24,740 nucleotides of DNA, from NCBI GenBank assembly GCA_010279815.1, contig QEOQ01000640.1, positions 1,590,207 through 1,614,946 on the forward strand, given 5' to 3'. A program made the position numbers and the translations under genes. Shown here one piece after another: positions 22,701 through 24,740 of this stretch; the stretch's first letter is position 1, and every line of letters starts with the position of its first letter. Source of the DNA: Brachionus plicatilis. Its lineage: Eukaryota; Rotifera; Eurotatoria; Ploima; Brachionidae. Below the pieces are notes generated by a model. It was not told where the DNA came from. It searched no databases and worked only from the letters and a program-made list of their open reading frames with translations.

Positions 22701-24557
22701 AGCACTCACACCATCAAGTCATTTTACCAACATTTGCTTCACTTTTTACCACTAATCTTGCCAAACAAAGAAACATTTTTTTTCCACTTGATCGACACAA
22801 TTTTAAGACATGAAAAATCAAAAAAAAATATCTACGATCAAATTGATGTGAGTCAAATAGCGACCAGATCGCATGCAAAAATAGTCCTCGGACTACTAGA
22901 CCCCAAAGGTGTCCTCGCTGAGGCCATGCACATGGCGTTTGACTATCACTTTTTGAAAGACCAAGACTCAGACTCTGTGTCAGTGACAGAGCATTTTTTG
23001 CTCTTGTACCGTTTGATCAAAAAAGTGGCTCTCATCGACCATCATCTGGCACCATCTTTGGATGACATTGGACGCAAAATAAAGCTCTATTTGCTTGACG
23101 ATTTGTACTATTTGAACAAATCGGAAAAAAATCACCTCCTAATGTCCTTTATTAGGAAGGAACAGGCCGATTTGCTTCAATGGCAAAATGAGTCCAGTCT
23201 AAAGGAAATTTTGTACTTGAAGTCATTGAAAAAGTTTGCCATCAATTCACTGCAGGAAAAGTTTCTGGTCAATGATTCATCATATTTAAGCGAGTACTAC
23301 AAGTCGGTCAAAGACGACTTTTCTGACTCAGTTGAGTTTGACATTTGTCAAAAATTGAATAGTTACTATGAAAAAATAGAGGAAAAAAACTCTAGACTGG
23401 CGTGGATAATGAGCGCCGAGTCTAAATTTAACCAATTGATGTCGCCCTATCAGCCCAAGGCAGACGTGTCCAAAAATCACGGACACCTATTTTTCCGCGT
23501 GGGCATATTTGGCAAAAGTCTCAAATTTGACTCGGTACAAAACAAGTACTATTTGTACAAGCACAAGTCCTATGAAATGTTGTCCAACATTCAAAATTTG
23601 ATTAAGAGCAAGCTGAGCTATTCGAAATGGTGCGAGAGCCAAAATGACAATTTGGCACATTTGTTGAACAATGTGGTCCTGCTAAGCCACAACCATGAGC
23701 CTGATCCAGTGATTAAGGACTCGAGGGACAAGTGTTTTGTTCAAATATGCGCCGTGAACAAACTGGACAGAGACAAGTTTATCGAGCTGATCGATGAGAA
23801 TTTGATGGATCAAAAAAATGATTTTTTGGCACAAATAAGAAAAAGTCTGATGGACCATGGTCTAGATCAGGCTTTTTATTATTTTGACAGACCGTATTAT
23901 TTAAAAAGTGTGGACAGTCTTGTCGGCTCGGTGATCGACGACTTAGATGACTTTGAGCGTGTCAAAGAAAATGAAAGTGTGGAAAATTTGTGGATAGAAA
24001 GATCGGTGTTGATCACCCAGGATGCCAGATATGATAAAATAAGTCAGTTCCAAGATGTTGAGTTAACTGTGAAGATTTATTTGAACCCTGTACGCAATGC
24101 AATCACCGATATTAATGAAAAAACCAAGGAGTTGAAGAACTTTGTTGTACAGTTTACGGCAAATAGCAGTCATAGTTCAGATGCCAATTTGATTCATAAC
24201 CTACAGCCGCTGACTATGCGACTATTGGGATGCTTGGACGCCAGAGTAAATGGTGGCCTGATAAAATATGTCAAAGAGCTGTTGAATGAAACAGTTTTTG
24301 CTAATAAAATGTATTTTAGTAATCGGAAAAAGCTGTTCAGTCAACTTTATTTGAGCATTAAAAGCCAGCTTGGTGTACTAGAGAGTGGTTTGAGTATTCA
24401 TGACAGAATTTTGGGTGAAATTGAGGAGAATTTGTCTAATCCGAGTGAAACTATGAGTGATCATGTAGCACATATGAATGAATTGAATAAGCATTTGATT
24501 GAGTGCTTGAGGAATGTTCAAGAAGAGCTTGAGGATAAATGGTCTAAATTTTTTTGA
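19782..24557 (+). CDS. DOCK-family Rho GTPase exchange factor, divergent, single exon (1591 aa)
   Basis: DOCK proteins load GTP onto Rac or Cdc42 through a C-terminal DHR-2 domain. That domain is clear here at about 1230-1591: FFRVGIFGK then NKYYLYKHKSYE (near 1234-1260), ENLWIERSVL (near 1400), LDARVNGGLIKY (near 1485, including the Val at the place of the family's nucleotide-sensor loop) and a final helix like the DOCK-A/B ends. The order and spacing are closer to DOCK1-5 than to the DOCK6-11 group. Residues about 350-1200 are long helical repeats with a weak DOCK-like armadillo pattern. I see no N-terminal SH3 domain and no convincing DHR-1 lipid-binding domain. A C2-like beta segment may lie at about 150-290, between a Ser/Asn-rich start and two basic patches (about 184-205 and 305-330). 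The whole 4.8 kb frame is unspliced, unlike neighbouring genes. Confidence 0.85.
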   Translation: MSQEPNLFDEYEHNYWDFDDQIRHNHDQISHLVENLNSSLGTDTLSSKSTNSLSNSSDNSLDPTCLRTLLTNLTNLIDYYKNQKLKGKNSTVIKYLLVKRFNYFNNNLLNLHKKILNETSQNLFILNQNYNNFDKLELNILNEILNKNLVKLSIQVVSIGQLRKQAFFPASDTLCLRVLQFEYRKKKPNQISKKSKRSLSAGPRIKSAKPTLSSDDSDSESSVANTLKISEKCLKSDIFPLESNSIFTLSLDQKTTRISIIVINTCQQLKMPILFELYELEGLQLSLINSQGFWGRKVDPVSSNMFRRIFKSKSKSRPNSNQSKVQRTNSNHDLNHCFQLHLNFSNELKNFLDSSHMINISQLDKWFNQWLPEIHNLSIKYNGYEETSGHLVNISMSLVALCPEVSQRRSKFDQHQISKNTSRKELDTYFYLKIIINKTSDFVSNLFKLKDTTLNDLIQLQGLKDLDMTIELYTYERNESVLQETKSINLAWHLFYLNRENIVLNFRNYFNLKFKIVTVHANKEPLCKDSIKFLIFELNDQNELEFYNLIKSDLTPEPALLDKYLDFFCKLAVEQKLNSKNLFWAKLQSRLFESFFSLAKCLPQNFEFSAREPKILLNWFLVNLKNVIELNMVHTLAPMLQNFGFMTKILFSLSTMSNSQFELKYFLNDFLLIRIGKHLSREFLIENLNVKFLDFLPELFNGNELAALCIKLYSLEHIDSIELKNRLISLNIFSDNYQFRENIFEYVLNPSVDFLKCALRLKISQNLLQCLIKRCFGPVLELLITSFRTNDLNQSIVDNFLVLIELLDLIMSSNQYNYFDKFNLKLVDLFDVIESYFKFNQSVLNSQFNLCLTIDLKLFKFFKYIQKYLLRYLINKIDVDQEVLVFKAYFSMLFAFLEQKNSNYHHFFHKAKIMDSAALFWKCLNIRLKSSQDLNQFLVHKSIECLFNNCFFKSVKLKIDMDEIELTPLTIVLSTHTIKSFYQHLLHFLPLILPNKETFFFHLIDTILRHEKSKKNIYDQIDVSQIATRSHAKIVLGLLDPKGVLAEAMHMAFDYHFLKDQDSDSVSVTEHFLLLYRLIKKVALIDHHLAPSLDDIGRKIKLYLLDDLYYLNKSEKNHLLMSFIRKEQADLLQWQNESSLKEILYLKSLKKFAINSLQEKFLVNDSSYLSEYYKSVKDDFSDSVEFDICQKLNSYYEKIEEKNSRLAWIMSAESKFNQLMSPYQPKADVSKNHGHLFFRVGIFGKSLKFDSVQNKYYLYKHKSYEMLSNIQNLIKSKLSYSKWCESQNDNLAHLLNNVVLLSHNHEPDPVIKDSRDKCFVQICAVNKLDRDKFIELIDENLMDQKNDFLAQIRKSLMDHGLDQAFYYFDRPYYLKSVDSLVGSVIDDLDDFERVKENESVENLWIERSVLITQDARYDKISQFQDVELTVKIYLNPVRNAITDINEKTKELKNFVVQFTANSSHSSDANLIHNLQPLTMRLLGCLDARVNGGLIKYVKELLNETVFANKMYFSNRKKLFSQLYLSIKSQLGVLESGLSIHDRILGEIEENLSNPSETMSDHVAHMNELNKHLIECLRNVQEELEDKWSKFF

Positions 24558-24643
24558 AATTTTTTCTAGTACTTTTTTTTTAATTTAAAAATTTTATACA
24601 GATTTTCCGTCATAAAGATACAATCTTTTTTCTATTTTTTTTA

Positions 24644-24649
24644 AATAAA
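24644..24649 (+). terminator. Candidate poly(A) signal for the DOCK-like gene
   Basis: AATAAA lies 87 nt after the stop codon, in an AT-rich 3' flank that runs to the window end with no other feature seen. Confidence 0.4.
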
Positions 24650-24740
24650 ATAATTTGAAACAACTAGAGCTTTCTGAAACAAAATCTCATCAAGATTTTT
24701 TTTAAAACAACAATTGAAATTATTGTAAAAAATTTTAATT

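Overview
This is a window of animal nuclear DNA. It is very AT-rich and has spliced protein genes with GT-AG introns. Most introns are tiny (47-64 bp in the spastin gene), a few are of kilobase size, and the intergenic and intronic DNA is littered with decayed DNA transposons. The gene set (a Sin3 corepressor, the microtubule-severing AAA ATPase spastin, a DOCK-family exchange factor and a Tc1/mariner-type transposon) is metazoan. The compact introns and AT bias would suit a small invertebrate such as a rotifer, but that lineage call is inference only.

Layout. Positions 1-924 are the start of a Sin3 intron (minus strand) that holds a ~525 bp inverted-repeat-bounded element. Positions 925-6155 carry two Sin3 exons on the minus strand, separated by a ~2.5 kb intron full of inverted repeats and palindromes. 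The Sin3 C-terminus lies beyond the left edge. Positions 6483-9444 hold a complete seven-exon spastin gene, also on the minus strand. Its stop codon is only ~325 bp from a splice-acceptor-like tract that sits 2 nt before the Sin3 ATG, an arrangement that recalls operon-type or trans-spliced genes.

Positions 10345-13680 are a transposon cluster. It contains a TA-flanked MITE nested inside a larger inverted-repeat unit, a full-length 1.29 kb Tc1/mariner element with 34 bp terminal repeats but a dead transposase, an older and more decayed transposase relic, and a dispersed repeat that also occurs in the Sin3 intron. Positions 13680-17138 are gene-poor, with pogo-like subterminal repeats near 15.6 kb.

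Positions 17139-18281 (minus) encode an unrecognised 380-residue intronless protein with an FxYxYxHG repeat and a proline-rich core. Divergent from it across 1.5 kb, positions 19782-24557 (plus) encode a 1591-residue DOCK-family protein in one uninterrupted exon. Its C-terminal DHR-2 domain is clear, but its N-terminal half is strongly diverged.

Functionally the recognisable genes are housekeeping or cell-biology genes: chromatin repression, microtubule severing and Rho-family GTPase activation. No pathway links them. The least explained items are the FxYxYxHG protein, the intronless divergent DOCK gene, the tight spastin-Sin3 pair, and several inverted-repeat elements and perfect palindromes.
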